Shown here in pieces: positions 27,571 to 36,566 of a stretch of 64,000 bases of DNA (positions are counted from its first letter, which is position 1; each line of letters begins with the position of its first letter). Position numbers and translations under genes: made by a program. The notes beneath the pieces are model-generated. The model saw nothing but the letters and a program-made list of their open reading frames with translations. It was not told where the DNA came from and ran no database searches. The stretch is from positions 16,360 through 80,359 of the forward strand of contig CAUJDL010000087.1 of assembly GCA_963169635.1 (NCBI GenBank), written 5' to 3'. The DNA comes from Bacteroidota bacterium (lineage in GTDB: Bacteria; Bacteroidota; Bacteroidia; Chitinophagales; Chitinophagaceae).

Positions 27571-28395
27571 TTAATATCCTTTTAAAACAGATTTCATAAT
27601 ACTATCTTTTTGAAATTGTGTATAGTTATATCTGTGATGATATAAAGCACTTTCCCAATCGCCATAATTTGCATTAGGTAATACAATGAATTTTTTTCCA
27701 AATTCAGACGATACTAAATCTACATTATTAGCACGTTGTGTTTCAGATTTTTTATCGAATAAACTACTAAAATCTGCAAGATTATCTCCCATATAAAGTA
27801 TTACTTCATAATTTTCTAATACATTATTTCTTCTTGCTTCTTTGCTAGAAGTAGTTTGTTTAAGAATTAAATGAGCATCATCGGTATTAGGTAAATTAAA
27901 TTTTTTCAAGTTGTTAAGAGTTGCATTTCTTTCTACTTCATCTCTGTTAGTTATATAAAATATTTGAATGTTATTGTTTTTGCAAAATTGAAGAAAGCTA
28001 CCAGCACCAGGCATTGTATCTGCAGCAGATTTGCTAGTCCACTCGTACCAACTTTGTAAATCATATTCTTTACCAGCATAAGCTTGATGTACAGCATAAG
28101 GACTATTATCTAAAATAGTTTCATCAATATCTGTAATTATTGCTAAAGGTTTATTTGTTGTAGGCTTATAATGATTAATACTATTACGTGCAGCATAATA
28201 TGCTTGATAACAAAGTGCTCTATACTCTGCAGCTCTTTGCTGAAATAAACTAGAAAACAATTTTCCGTTTAGGCTTACATTTTTAGGTTGTAGTTGTTGG
28301 TTAGTATTAGTAGTTTCTTGTGCTGTTTTACATGCTACAAAAAATACTACAGATAAGAAAAATAGAATTCGTAAATTTTTATTATTGTTTAGCAT
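27571..28395 (-). CDS. Class C acid phosphatase / 5'-nucleotidase lipoprotein (e(P4) family)
   Basis: HAD-superfamily phosphatase anchored as a lipoprotein; the signal peptide ends in VVFFVACKT with Cys22. The catalytic motif is AIITDIDETILDNSPY (Asp89 nucleophile, Asp91 acid/base, DxDET form). Motif II is probably IFYITNRDE, and motif IV YMGDNLADF. Length (274 aa) and motif spacing match the e(P4) family, whose members dephosphorylate nucleotides outside the cytoplasm for nucleoside or NAD salvage. It lies 34 bases after pyk, in the minus-strand operon with pfkA, although a functional link with glycolysis is not evident. Confidence 0.93.
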   Translation of the reverse strand: MLNNNKNLRILFFLSVVFFVACKTAQETTNTNQQLQPKNVSLNGKLFSSLFQQRAAEYRALCYQAYYAARNSINHYKPTTNKPLAIITDIDETILDNSPYAVHQAYAGKEYDLQSWYEWTSKSAADTMPGAGSFLQFCKNNNIQIFYITNRDEVERNATLNNLKKFNLPNTDDAHLILKQTTSSKEARRNNVLENYEVILYMGDNLADFSSLFDKKSETQRANNVDLVSSEFGKKFIVLPNANYGDWESALYHHRYNYTQFQKDSIMKSVLKGY

Positions 28396-28429
28396 AAAAT
28401 TATTTTTAAGTAATAAAATTATTCTTTGA

Positions 28430-29920
28430 TTAAATTACTTTAGTAACTTTTATCATATTGGTTGGTAAATGTAAAGAAACAGGAATACTGCCTGTATTAA
28501 TTACAATATTATCGGGTTGCAAAAATCCTCTTTCTTTTAAAATATTTATTTGATCTGTAATAATACCATCAACACTTTCTTCTTCATCGTAATAAAATGC
28601 TCTTACACCCCAACTTAAACTTAACTGATTAATTAAAGTTTTTTCTTTAGAAAAAACAAATAGAGGTGAGCTTGGCCTAAAGCTACTAAGCATAAAGCCT
28701 GTATAGCCACTTTGTGTCATACCAATTAATGCTTCTGCATTTACGTCTCTTGCCATTTTACAAGCATTGTAACAAATAGCATCACTTAAAAAAGAAGGTG
28801 AGTGTGGCTGAGGCATAAAATCATGCTCTCTGTTATAACGATATTCAGTTTGTTCTACCTGAAGAATAATTTTTCTCATTGTTTCTACTACAAGTGCAGG
28901 ATGATTACCAACAGCAGTTTCTGCACTAAGCATTACAGCATCTGTACCTTCTAACACAGCATTTGCTACATCTGTAATTTCGCTTCTGTTAGGTTTTTTA
29001 TGCTCTATCATACTTTCCATCATTTGTGTAGCTACAATTACAGGTTTGGCTCTATGCAAACATTTTCTGATAATTTCTCTTTGTATTAAAGGTACTTTTT
29101 CTACAGGAAGCTCTACACCTAAATCGCCTCTGGCAATCATAATGCCATCACTTTCTAAAACTATTTCTCTAATATTATTAAGAGCTTCTGGCTTTTCTAT
29201 TTTAGCAATAATTTTTGTTTTACTTTTTCTTTCATCTAATTTACTTCTTAGAATTACAATATCTTTTACACTACGTACAAAACTTAATGCTACCCAATCG
29301 CATTTTTGTTCAATAATAAATTCTAAATCGGCTAAATCTTTTTCTGTTAATGCAGGTAAAGAAATTTTTGTGTCGGGTAAATTAATACCTTTTTTAGAAG
29401 ATAAAATTCCACCAATAGTTACACTAACTTTTACATTTTTTTCTTTGGTAATATCTACAACTTTCACTTCAATTTTACCATCATCAATTAAAATAGTGTT
29501 GCCTATATGTATATCATCTGCTAAATTGGGATAGCTAACATAAATTTTTTCTTTATTGCCAATACATTTTTCATTGGTAAATGTTAAGATATCTCCTTCT
29601 ACTAATTCTAAAGCATTATTTTCTATTTCGCCAACTCTTAATTTAGGTCCTTGTAAATCTGCCAGAATAGAAATATTAAAGGGTTGTGTTTTATTAATAT
29701 TTCTAATATGCTCTATCACTAATGCTTTATCTTCATAAGTGCCATGAGAAAAGTTTAAACGAAAAACATTTACACCTGCTTGTACTAGTTCTAATAATTT
29801 ATCATAAGTATCGCAAGCAGGACCAATTGTTGCAACAATTTTTGTTCTGTGAGACATGTGTTTAATACCTGCTTGTTTATCCATTTGTGTATGTAGGTAT
29901 TTCAAAATTTTTTCACTCAT
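28430..29920 (-). CDS. pyk: Pyruvate kinase
   Basis: Last step of glycolysis: phosphoenolpyruvate + ADP to pyruvate + ATP, in the cytosol. Conserved blocks are RTKIVATIGPACDTYDKLLELVQAGVNVFRLNFSHGTYEDK, LADLQGPKLRVGEI, the active-site region IIAKIEKPEALNNIREI...DGIMIARGDLGVELP, and VIVATQMMESMIEHKKPNRSEITDVANAVLEGTDAVMLSAETAVG. The C-terminal regulatory domain is present. The frame allows a start at 29920 (MSEKILKYLHTQMDKQ) or at Met22 (29857, MSHRTKIV), the latter being closer to many homologues. I keep the longer form with some doubt. It starts 27 bases after the pfkA stop, so these glycolytic genes are co-transcribed. Confidence 0.97.
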   Translation of the reverse strand: MSEKILKYLHTQMDKQAGIKHMSHRTKIVATIGPACDTYDKLLELVQAGVNVFRLNFSHGTYEDKALVIEHIRNINKTQPFNISILADLQGPKLRVGEIENNALELVEGDILTFTNEKCIGNKEKIYVSYPNLADDIHIGNTILIDDGKIEVKVVDITKEKNVKVSVTIGGILSSKKGINLPDTKISLPALTEKDLADLEFIIEQKCDWVALSFVRSVKDIVILRSKLDERKSKTKIIAKIEKPEALNNIREIVLESDGIMIARGDLGVELPVEKVPLIQREIIRKCLHRAKPVIVATQMMESMIEHKKPNRSEITDVANAVLEGTDAVMLSAETAVGNHPALVVETMRKIILQVEQTEYRYNREHDFMPQPHSPSFLSDAICYNACKMARDVNAEALIGMTQSGYTGFMLSSFRPSSPLFVFSKEKTLINQLSLSWGVRAFYYDEEESVDGIITDQINILKERGFLQPDNIVINTGSIPVSLHLPTNMIKVTKVI

Positions 29921-29947
29921 ATTATGCTTTGTTTCTTTTATATATTT

Positions 29948-30931
29948 TTAAGTTGTTAGTATTTTTACAATCTTCATCCACTCTTGTCCAATTTTTTGTT
30001 TTTGTTTTACAGCTTCATCAAAAGGTGTGTAATAAATTTTATTATTAATAACACCCACCATTACATTTTTTCTGCCAGTTAATAAACTCTCAACTGCATA
30101 AAAACCCATGTGGCTAGCAATTAATCTATCTTGACAAGTAGGAGAGCCACCACGTTGTATATGACCTAAAACGCAAACTCTTGTATCGGCAGTAGGTATT
30201 CTTTCTTTAATAACTTTTGCTACATTATTTGCACCACCAAAATCATCGCCTTCGGCAACAACAATTAAGTTTACTAATTTTTTTCTTTTTTCTTTTTCAG
30301 TAAGAGAGCAGATAATTTCTTCCATATTAGTTTTAGTTTCTGGAATAAGAATATTTTCTGCACCTGTAGCAATACCACTGTGTAATGCAATGTAACCTGC
30401 ATCTCGTCCCATTACTTCTACAATAAAAAGTCTATCATGGGCATCCATAGTATCTCTAATTTTATCTATTGCTTGAATAGCAGTATTTACAGCAGTATCA
30501 AAACCAATTGTTGTATCGCTACCAGCAATATCTTTATCAATAGTACCAGGTAAGCCAATACAAGGAATATCAAACTCGTTAGAGAATTGTTGAGCACCTC
30601 TAAAACTACCATCACCACCAATAATGACTAAACCATCTATTCCTCTCTTTTTTAAATTATCATAAGCAGTTTTTCTTCCTTCATAAGTTAAAAATTCTTT
30701 ACTTCTGGCAGTTTTTAAAATAGTGCCACCACGTTGTATAATATTAGCAACACTTCTGCTATCCATTGCTTTAATATCATCTTCTTTCATACCTGCATAA
30801 CCTCTCATAATACCATAAACACCTAAGCCATGATAAATACTAGTACGCACTACAGCTCTTATTGCAGCATTCATTCCAGGGCTATCGCCACCAGAAGTTA
30901 GTACACCTATATTGGTAACTTTGCTGTTCAT
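29948..30931 (-). CDS. pfkA: ATP-dependent 6-phosphofructokinase
   Basis: Phosphorylates fructose 6-phosphate to the 1,6-bisphosphate, the committed step of glycolysis. At 327 aa it has the bacterial PfkA length. Signature blocks are VLTSGGDSPGMNAAIRAVVR, IGGDGSFRGAQQF, the catalytic PGTIDKDIAGSDTTIGFDTAVN (ATP-type Asp in GTIDKD), VEVMGRDAGYIALHSGIA, and LGHIQRGGSPTCQDR. The GGDGS (not GGDDS) pattern supports ATP over pyrophosphate as phosphoryl donor. It is the first gene of pfkA-pyk-phosphatase. An 11-bp inverted repeat lies 25-63 bases upstream and may regulate the operon. Confidence 0.98.
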   Translation of the reverse strand: MNSKVTNIGVLTSGGDSPGMNAAIRAVVRTSIYHGLGVYGIMRGYAGMKEDDIKAMDSRSVANIIQRGGTILKTARSKEFLTYEGRKTAYDNLKKRGIDGLVIIGGDGSFRGAQQFSNEFDIPCIGLPGTIDKDIAGSDTTIGFDTAVNTAIQAIDKIRDTMDAHDRLFIVEVMGRDAGYIALHSGIATGAENILIPETKTNMEEIICSLTEKEKRKKLVNLIVVAEGDDFGGANNVAKVIKERIPTADTRVCVLGHIQRGGSPTCQDRLIASHMGFYAVESLLTGRKNVMVGVINNKIYYTPFDEAVKQKQKIGQEWMKIVKILTT

Positions 30932-30955
30932 AAAATATTTTTAAATAAATTAAAA

Positions 30956-30994
30956 TTTGTTGAATAGTTTTTTGATGAATTAATATTCAACAAA
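30956..30994. promoter_or_regulatory. Inverted repeat upstream of pfkA
   Basis: TTTGTTGAATA-N17-TATTCAACAAA is a perfect 11-bp inverted repeat in the divergent pfkA/lnt spacer. Its size and two-half-site layout are typical of a dimeric repressor or activator site. It lies within reach of the pfkA promoter and about 195 bases from the lnt start. Confidence 0.5.
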
Positions 30995-31188
30995 ATTTTT
31001 CAATTAAATTGAACCGACAATATTAACACTTTATAATTGTTTGGCAAATGTAGAAGTTAATTTACTGCTTAGATTAGCTATATTTTAAAATTTACTATTT
31101 ATAAAAAACGATATTTAATTTTTAACTTAACAATTTTATATGTAAGTAAATTGTTTTTTACCGAACTTTCGGCACTAAAAATTTTTTT

Positions 31189-32787
31189 GTGCATCAGTTT
31201 AAATTGATATTATTAAGTATTCTATCGGGGTTATTACTTTTTATTGCATGGCCTCCATTACCTTTTGCTTTCTGTATATTTTTTGCATGGTTGCCTTTAT
31301 TATTTATTGCAGATAAAGTAACTAAGAAAAATTCTTTTTTTGGCTATGCTTTTTTAACCTTATTTATTTGGAATGTTTGTACTACTTGGTGGATATGGAA
31401 TAGTACAGATATAGGAAGCATTTTTGCTATTGCAGCTAATAGTTTAGTAATGTATTTGCCTTGGTGGGGCTATATAAATTTAAAAAGAAAATTTGGTACT
31501 AAGATTGGTTATTTTTCTCTTATTGCTTTTTGGATGTTGTTTGAGTTTATTCATCTAAATTGGGAACTTAGTTGGCCTTGGCTTAGTTTAGGAAATGTAT
31601 TTGCAGAAAAAACTAACTGGATACAATGGTATGAGTTTACAGGAATAGGAGGGGGCTCTTTATGGATTTTAATTTTCAATATTTTATTGTATGATTTATT
31701 AGTAAAAATAAGTCAGCAGCAACTAATTCCTTTAACCCTGCAATGGAAAATAAAAAGAATTACCACACTATTCTTAGTTATCATTATACCTGCTGTTATT
31801 TCTATAAGTTTACCATTAAATAATTTTGATGAAAAAAGTACAACTACTAATGTAGTTATTATTCAACCAAATATAGATCCTTATCAAAAGTTTGAAAGCA
31901 CTTCTATCAGTAATCAAATACAAAAACTCATCAGTTTATCAGAGCAAAAAATTGATACTAATACTACATTAGTAATTTGGCCAGAAACTGCATTAAGTGC
32001 TCAAATACCAATTAATGAAATAACAATTGCACCAATTTATCAATCTGTGTTTGAGTTTATACATCGTCATCCAAACATTACCTTACTTACAGGAATTGAA
32101 ACATATAAAATTTTTAATGAAACCACACAGTACACACAAAAAGCTGCTCAAGGTTTTTATTATGAAAGTTATAATGCAGCTATAGCATTAAATAGTAAAG
32201 ATGGAATGCAAGTTTATTATAAAAGTAAATTAGTACCAGGAGTAGAAACATTACCATCTTTTTTAAATTTATTAGCACCATTATTTGAAAAATTTGGAGG
32301 TACTACAGGTGGTTATGCAAAAGATATTTCTTCAAAAGTTTTTACAATACATCATCAACCAACTATTGCTGCACCTATTATTTGTTATGAAAGTATTTAT
32401 GGTGCTTATGTAGCTTCTTATGTACAAAAAGGTGCTAACTTAATAACTATTATTACTAATGATGGTTGGTGGGGAAATACAGCAGGTCATCAACAACATT
32501 TAGCTTATGCAAAACTTAGGGCAATAGAAACAAGACATTGGGTAGCTCGTAGTGCAAATACTGGCATTAGTGCTGTAATTGATAATTATGGAAATATAAA
32601 AACATCTAAAGGTTGGGATGAAGAAGGAAGTTTGCAATACACAATTCCTATACAAAATAATAAGCAAACATTTTATGTAAAGTATGGCGATTATCTATAT
32701 AAAATATTTGCTGTAATAGCTTTGATATTAATAGGGTGGAATATTATTGATAAACTTAAAAACAGAAATCAACTAATAAAAAAATAA
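31189..32787 (+). CDS. lnt: Apolipoprotein N-acyltransferase
   Basis: Inner-membrane enzyme that adds the third acyl chain to lipoproteins. The start is a GTG (31189), or possibly the in-frame TTG at 31204; there is no usable ATG. The N-terminal half has about six membrane helices (LSILSGLLLFIAWPPLPFAFCIFF onward). The C-terminal nitrilase-like domain carries the complete triad: Glu266 in VIWPETALS, Lys345 in VYYKSKLVPG and Cys399 in PIICYESIYG. It is followed by TNDGWWGNTAGHQQHLAYAKLRAIE and a last helix. The window also encodes several predicted lipoproteins, its substrates. The downstream hydrolase starts 6 bases after the stop. A short CCGAA-CT-TTCGG dyad lies about 17 bases before the GTG. 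Confidence 0.96.
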   Translation: MHQFKLILLSILSGLLLFIAWPPLPFAFCIFFAWLPLLFIADKVTKKNSFFGYAFLTLFIWNVCTTWWIWNSTDIGSIFAIAANSLVMYLPWWGYINLKRKFGTKIGYFSLIAFWMLFEFIHLNWELSWPWLSLGNVFAEKTNWIQWYEFTGIGGGSLWILIFNILLYDLLVKISQQQLIPLTLQWKIKRITTLFLVIIIPAVISISLPLNNFDEKSTTTNVVIIQPNIDPYQKFESTSISNQIQKLISLSEQKIDTNTTLVIWPETALSAQIPINEITIAPIYQSVFEFIHRHPNITLLTGIETYKIFNETTQYTQKAAQGFYYESYNAAIALNSKDGMQVYYKSKLVPGVETLPSFLNLLAPLFEKFGGTTGGYAKDISSKVFTIHHQPTIAAPIICYESIYGAYVASYVQKGANLITIITNDGWWGNTAGHQQHLAYAKLRAIETRHWVARSANTGISAVIDNYGNIKTSKGWDEEGSLQYTIPIQNNKQTFYVKYGDYLYKIFAVIALILIGWNIIDKLKNRNQLIKK

Positions 32788-32793
32788 AATAAA

Positions 32794-33630
32794 ATGCTTA
32801 CAACAAAAGTTTTTGATTACAAGCAAAGTAGCATTTCTTATACAATTATTGGTAAAGGAAATCCTGTGGTTTTATTACATGGTTTTGGCGAAACATCTAC
32901 TATTTACACTAAACAAATTAATTTTTTAAAAGAACATTGTTTACTCATTATTCCTGATTTGCCTGGTAGTGGAAAAAGTACTATGCTAAAAAGAAGTGAA
33001 GAAACAAATAATAAAAAACTTTCTGTAAAATATCCTGCATCTATTAATGATTATGCAGATTGTATTGCAGCTTTATTAACACATGAAAATATTGCTACAT
33101 GCACTTTATTAGGTCATAGTATGGGTGGTTATATTACAATGGCTTTTGCAGAAAGACATGCTCATAAATTAAATGCTTTTGGTTTAATACACTCTACAGC
33201 TTTTGAAGATAATGAACAAAAAAAAGAAAATAGAATTAAAGGAATTAATATGATAAGAGAGTATGGTGGATATGCTTTTTTAAAATCTATTATTCCAAAT
33301 TTATTTGGCGAAAAATTTAAACACACTCATGCTGCACAAATCAATGATTTAATAGAAGAAGCTAAACAATTTAATGATGATGCATTACAACAATATTATT
33401 TTGCTATGCACAACAGACCCAATAGAGCAGCAGTTTTACAAAATACTACATTACCTGTTTTATTTATTGCAGGTACAGAAGATATTGTAGCTCCTATAAA
33501 TGATGTGTTGGCACAAGCAAGTATGCCTCAACAATCTTTTATTCATATTTTAGAAAATGTAGGACACATGGGAATGTGGGAAGCTACAGATAAAGTAAAT
33601 GAGTACTTATTACAATTTATAAACAGATAA
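32794..33630 (+). CDS. Alpha/beta-hydrolase fold protein
   Basis: Cytosolic hydrolase of about 278 aa. The oxyanion/HG motif is VVLLHGFGETSTIY, the nucleophile elbow is LLGHSMGGY (Ser109), and the likely acid is Asp in LFIAGTEDIVAP with the catalytic His in ENVGHMGMW, so the triad is complete. A cap region lies between about 145 and 205. Substrate class (ester, lactone or thioester) cannot be inferred. It is translationally close to lnt (6-base gap), so they are probably co-transcribed. A GSGKST string near residue 58 looks like a P-loop but falls in the core hydrolase sequence and is not a nucleotide site. Confidence 0.92.
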   Translation: MLTTKVFDYKQSSISYTIIGKGNPVVLLHGFGETSTIYTKQINFLKEHCLLIIPDLPGSGKSTMLKRSEETNNKKLSVKYPASINDYADCIAALLTHENIATCTLLGHSMGGYITMAFAERHAHKLNAFGLIHSTAFEDNEQKKENRIKGINMIREYGGYAFLKSIIPNLFGEKFKHTHAAQINDLIEEAKQFNDDALQQYYFAMHNRPNRAAVLQNTTLPVLFIAGTEDIVAPINDVLAQASMPQQSFIHILENVGHMGMWEATDKVNEYLLQFINR

Positions 33631-33773
33631 TACAATATAAAATTTTATAAGCAGCATAAACTTATCAAAAATGTTCTTATAGTGTTGATTTAAAAGTTAT
33701 TATTGCAATGTTAAAAGTTTACATAAAAAAGATTGATTAATTAACTTTGAACATTTAATGTTTGAGAATAAAG

Positions 33774-36416
33774 ATGAATAAAAAAATATTATTTACTTGT
33801 TTGGTATTATGTACATTTAGTATAGTGAGTTATGCAACACATATTTCTGGAGGAGAATTGTTTTATAAATATATAGGTCCAGGTGCAAATAATACAGATA
33901 GATACGAAGTAACATTACGATTGTTTAGAGAATGTGGTCCTGTAGGTCCAAGCTTTGCAGGTTTAGATGGAGAGAATGTAACAATTGGTATTTATAATAA
34001 TCCAGGATTAACTTTAGTAAGTACACAACAATTAGCACAGCAATTTTCTGGTACACCACCTATTGTTAAAAATACCAATGGTGCTAATCCTTGCTTATTA
34101 CCATTTATAGATGTATGTTATCAAATAGGTACATGGAAGGCTAATATAGATTTACCTAAAACAGCAGATGGCTATACATTATCTTGGATAAGATATACAA
34201 GAACAAGTATTACCAATGTATCTAACCCATCATCTCAAATGGGAGCAACATTTACAACAAAAATTCCTGGTACTAATCAATTGCCTTTAGGTAATAATAA
34301 TTGTCCTACTTTTTCTGTAAGAGATACCAATACAGTTTGTATAAGTACAGATTTTATTTTAGACTTTAGTGCTACAGATGCAGATGGAGATTCATTGGCT
34401 TATAAATTAAGTCCTGCTTATGATGGACAAGATGGACCAAATCCTAGTCCTTCACCTGCACCTCCTTCTGTATTAAATCCTACATCTTTAGTTTATCCTT
34501 CACCCTATAGTCCTACAAATCCTTTTGGTACAGGAGCAACAATTAATGTACAAACAGGTATCATAAATGGTATTGCACCACCTGTTGCAGGTAAATATGT
34601 AGTATGTGTAACAGTAGAAGAATGGAGAGATGGAAAATTAATTAATCAGCATAGAAAAGATATGATTTTAAGAGTAGCAAATTGCTCTTCTGTAAAACCT
34701 AATGCAGGACCTGATGATAAAACTTGTGATGGATTTACTTACAATTTTGAAAACTATTCACCCAATGCATCTATTATAACTTATTTATGGAAGTTTGGCG
34801 ATGGAAACACATCTACAGCACCAACACCAACATATACTTATACAGATACTGGGAAATTTTTAGTAATGCTTAAAGTAACTGCAACTGGTGGTTGTCAGGA
34901 TTCTTCTTATAAATATGTATATGTTTATCCAGGCTTCATCCCTGGTATTACAGTACAAGGTTCATGTGCTATTGCACCTATTAAATTTTTTGATGCTACT
35001 ACTACTAATTATGGTGTAGTAAATCAGTGGAGTTGGGATTTTGGTGATTTAACTACAAATGCAGATGTTGCAACAAGTAAAGATTCTGCTTGGTTATTTC
35101 CTTCTGCAGGTACATATACAGTAAGTTTACTTGCTGGTAATAGTAAAGGTTGTATAGATACTGTAACTAAAACTTTTTCTATCAGAGATTTGCCAATTAT
35201 TAATTTGCCTTTTAAAGATACATTAATTTGTAGCATTGATACTTTACCTTTAATAGCAAACTCAACAGGTAATTTTAGTTGGTCTCCTAACTATAATATT
35301 TTAAATATAAATTCAAGTAATCCTTTAGTTTTTCCAAAAGATACTACACAATATATAGTTACTGTAAATGATGATGGATGTATTAGTAAAGATACAATTA
35401 CTGTAAATGTGTTAGATTTTATCAATGTATATGCAGGGGCAGATTCTACAGTTTGTTTAACAGATTCGTTTAGGTTAAATCCTCAAAGTCATGCATTAAG
35501 TTATATATGGACAGCTTCAACTGGCGAAATTGTCAATCCAGAAAAATATGCTTTAGTAAAACCAACTACTACAACTAAATATTTTGTAACAGCTAATTTG
35601 GGTAAATGTCAAGATAAAGATTCTGTAACTATTACAACAATACCATATCCACAGTCACATATTAATGCAGTAGCACCAATTTGTTATGGACAAAGTATAA
35701 AGCTTACAGCCAATATTGTTGGTAGTACTTTTAGTTGGTTACCAACTACTAATATTTTAAATGAAACAACACTTTCACCAACAGTTACACCATTACAAAC
35801 AATGTATTATTATTTAACAGCTAATGATACATTAGGTTGTCCTAAACCAACGACAGATTCTGTATTAATAGAAGTAATACCAAAAGTAGAAGTGTTTGCA
35901 GGTAATGATACTGCTGTAGTATTAAATCAACCTTTACAATTAAATACTATTACAAGTACTATTCCATCTACCAGTACATATAAATGGACACCAAGTGTAG
36001 GTTTAAATAATACAACTATTGCAAACCCTATTGCTACATTAAATATTAATGTAGATTCAATAAAATATAAAGTAGTAGTTACAAGACCAGAAGGATGTTT
36101 TGGCTCTGATGAAATTGTGGTAAAATTATTTAAAACACAACCCGATATTTTTATTCCTACTGCATTTACACCAAACAATGACGGTAAAAATGATGTATTA
36201 AAACCAATACCAGTAGGTATTGCAAGAATAGATTATTTTAGAATTTATAATCGTTTAGGACAATTAATTTACGAAACAAAAGAGTATATGAAAGGTTGGG
36301 ATGGAAATATAAATGGAACACCACAAGCAAGTGGCACTTATGTATTTGCTGCACAAGGTGTAGATTATACAGGTAAAATAGTATTTAAAAAAGGAACAGT
36401 AGTATTAATTAGATAA
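33774..36416 (+). CDS. T9SS type B cargo protein with PKD domains (gliding motility-associated C-terminal domain)
   Basis: Large secreted surface protein, 880 aa from the ATG at 33774; the track's TTG start is 12 bases earlier. The signal peptide is MNKKILFTCLVLCTFSIVSYATHISGGELFYKY. The N-terminal 300 residues are a beta-rich domain common to Bacteroidota surface proteins. PKD domains follow: YLWKFGDGNTSTAPTPTYTYTDTGKFLVMLKV and WSWDFGDLTTNADVATSKDSAWLFPSAGTYTVSLLA. Several Ig-like segments come next. The last 85 residues (IFIPTAFTPNNDGKNDVLKPIPVGI...FRIYNRLGQLIYETKEYMKGWDG...GTYVF) are the CHU_C/type B sorting domain for export through the type IX system and surface attachment. It is preceded by a promoter-like TTTA-N20-TAACTTTG (33718-33749). 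Specific ligand unknown. Confidence 0.93.
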   Translation: MNKKILFTCLVLCTFSIVSYATHISGGELFYKYIGPGANNTDRYEVTLRLFRECGPVGPSFAGLDGENVTIGIYNNPGLTLVSTQQLAQQFSGTPPIVKNTNGANPCLLPFIDVCYQIGTWKANIDLPKTADGYTLSWIRYTRTSITNVSNPSSQMGATFTTKIPGTNQLPLGNNNCPTFSVRDTNTVCISTDFILDFSATDADGDSLAYKLSPAYDGQDGPNPSPSPAPPSVLNPTSLVYPSPYSPTNPFGTGATINVQTGIINGIAPPVAGKYVVCVTVEEWRDGKLINQHRKDMILRVANCSSVKPNAGPDDKTCDGFTYNFENYSPNASIITYLWKFGDGNTSTAPTPTYTYTDTGKFLVMLKVTATGGCQDSSYKYVYVYPGFIPGITVQGSCAIAPIKFFDATTTNYGVVNQWSWDFGDLTTNADVATSKDSAWLFPSAGTYTVSLLAGNSKGCIDTVTKTFSIRDLPIINLPFKDTLICSIDTLPLIANSTGNFSWSPNYNILNINSSNPLVFPKDTTQYIVTVNDDGCISKDTITVNVLDFINVYAGADSTVCLTDSFRLNPQSHALSYIWTASTGEIVNPEKYALVKPTTTTKYFVTANLGKCQDKDSVTITTIPYPQSHINAVAPICYGQSIKLTANIVGSTFSWLPTTNILNETTLSPTVTPLQTMYYYLTANDTLGCPKPTTDSVLIEVIPKVEVFAGNDTAVVLNQPLQLNTITSTIPSTSTYKWTPSVGLNNTTIANPIATLNINVDSIKYKVVVTRPEGCFGSDEIVVKLFKTQPDIFIPTAFTPNNDGKNDVLKPIPVGIARIDYFRIYNRLGQLIYETKEYMKGWDGNINGTPQASGTYVFAAQGVDYTGKIVFKKGTVVLIR

Positions 36417-36566
36417 TTAGAAAAATTGAAGTAGCATTTTATTGTAACATTGAAAATATAAGTTTTTAAAATATTTTTTTCAATATCCATTTTTAATTGC
36501 TTCAATTATTCTGCAAATATTTTTACAGTTAAATTTTTATTTTATAATTAGCATATATTTTAATCG

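Noticed and set aside
29046-29534. 162-aa plus-strand ORF inside pyk
   Set aside because: Antisense shadow of a clear pyruvate kinase; the translation is Ser/Leu/Ile-rich with no motif.
32950-33000. GSGKST P-loop-like string in the alpha/beta hydrolase
   Set aside because: It lies between the HG motif and the nucleophile elbow of a complete hydrolase; no Walker B and no NTPase fold.
33636-33649. 14-bp perfect palindrome TATAAAATTTTATA after the hydrolase gene
   Set aside because: Pure A/T in AT-rich DNA; expected by chance and without a T-run or GC stem.
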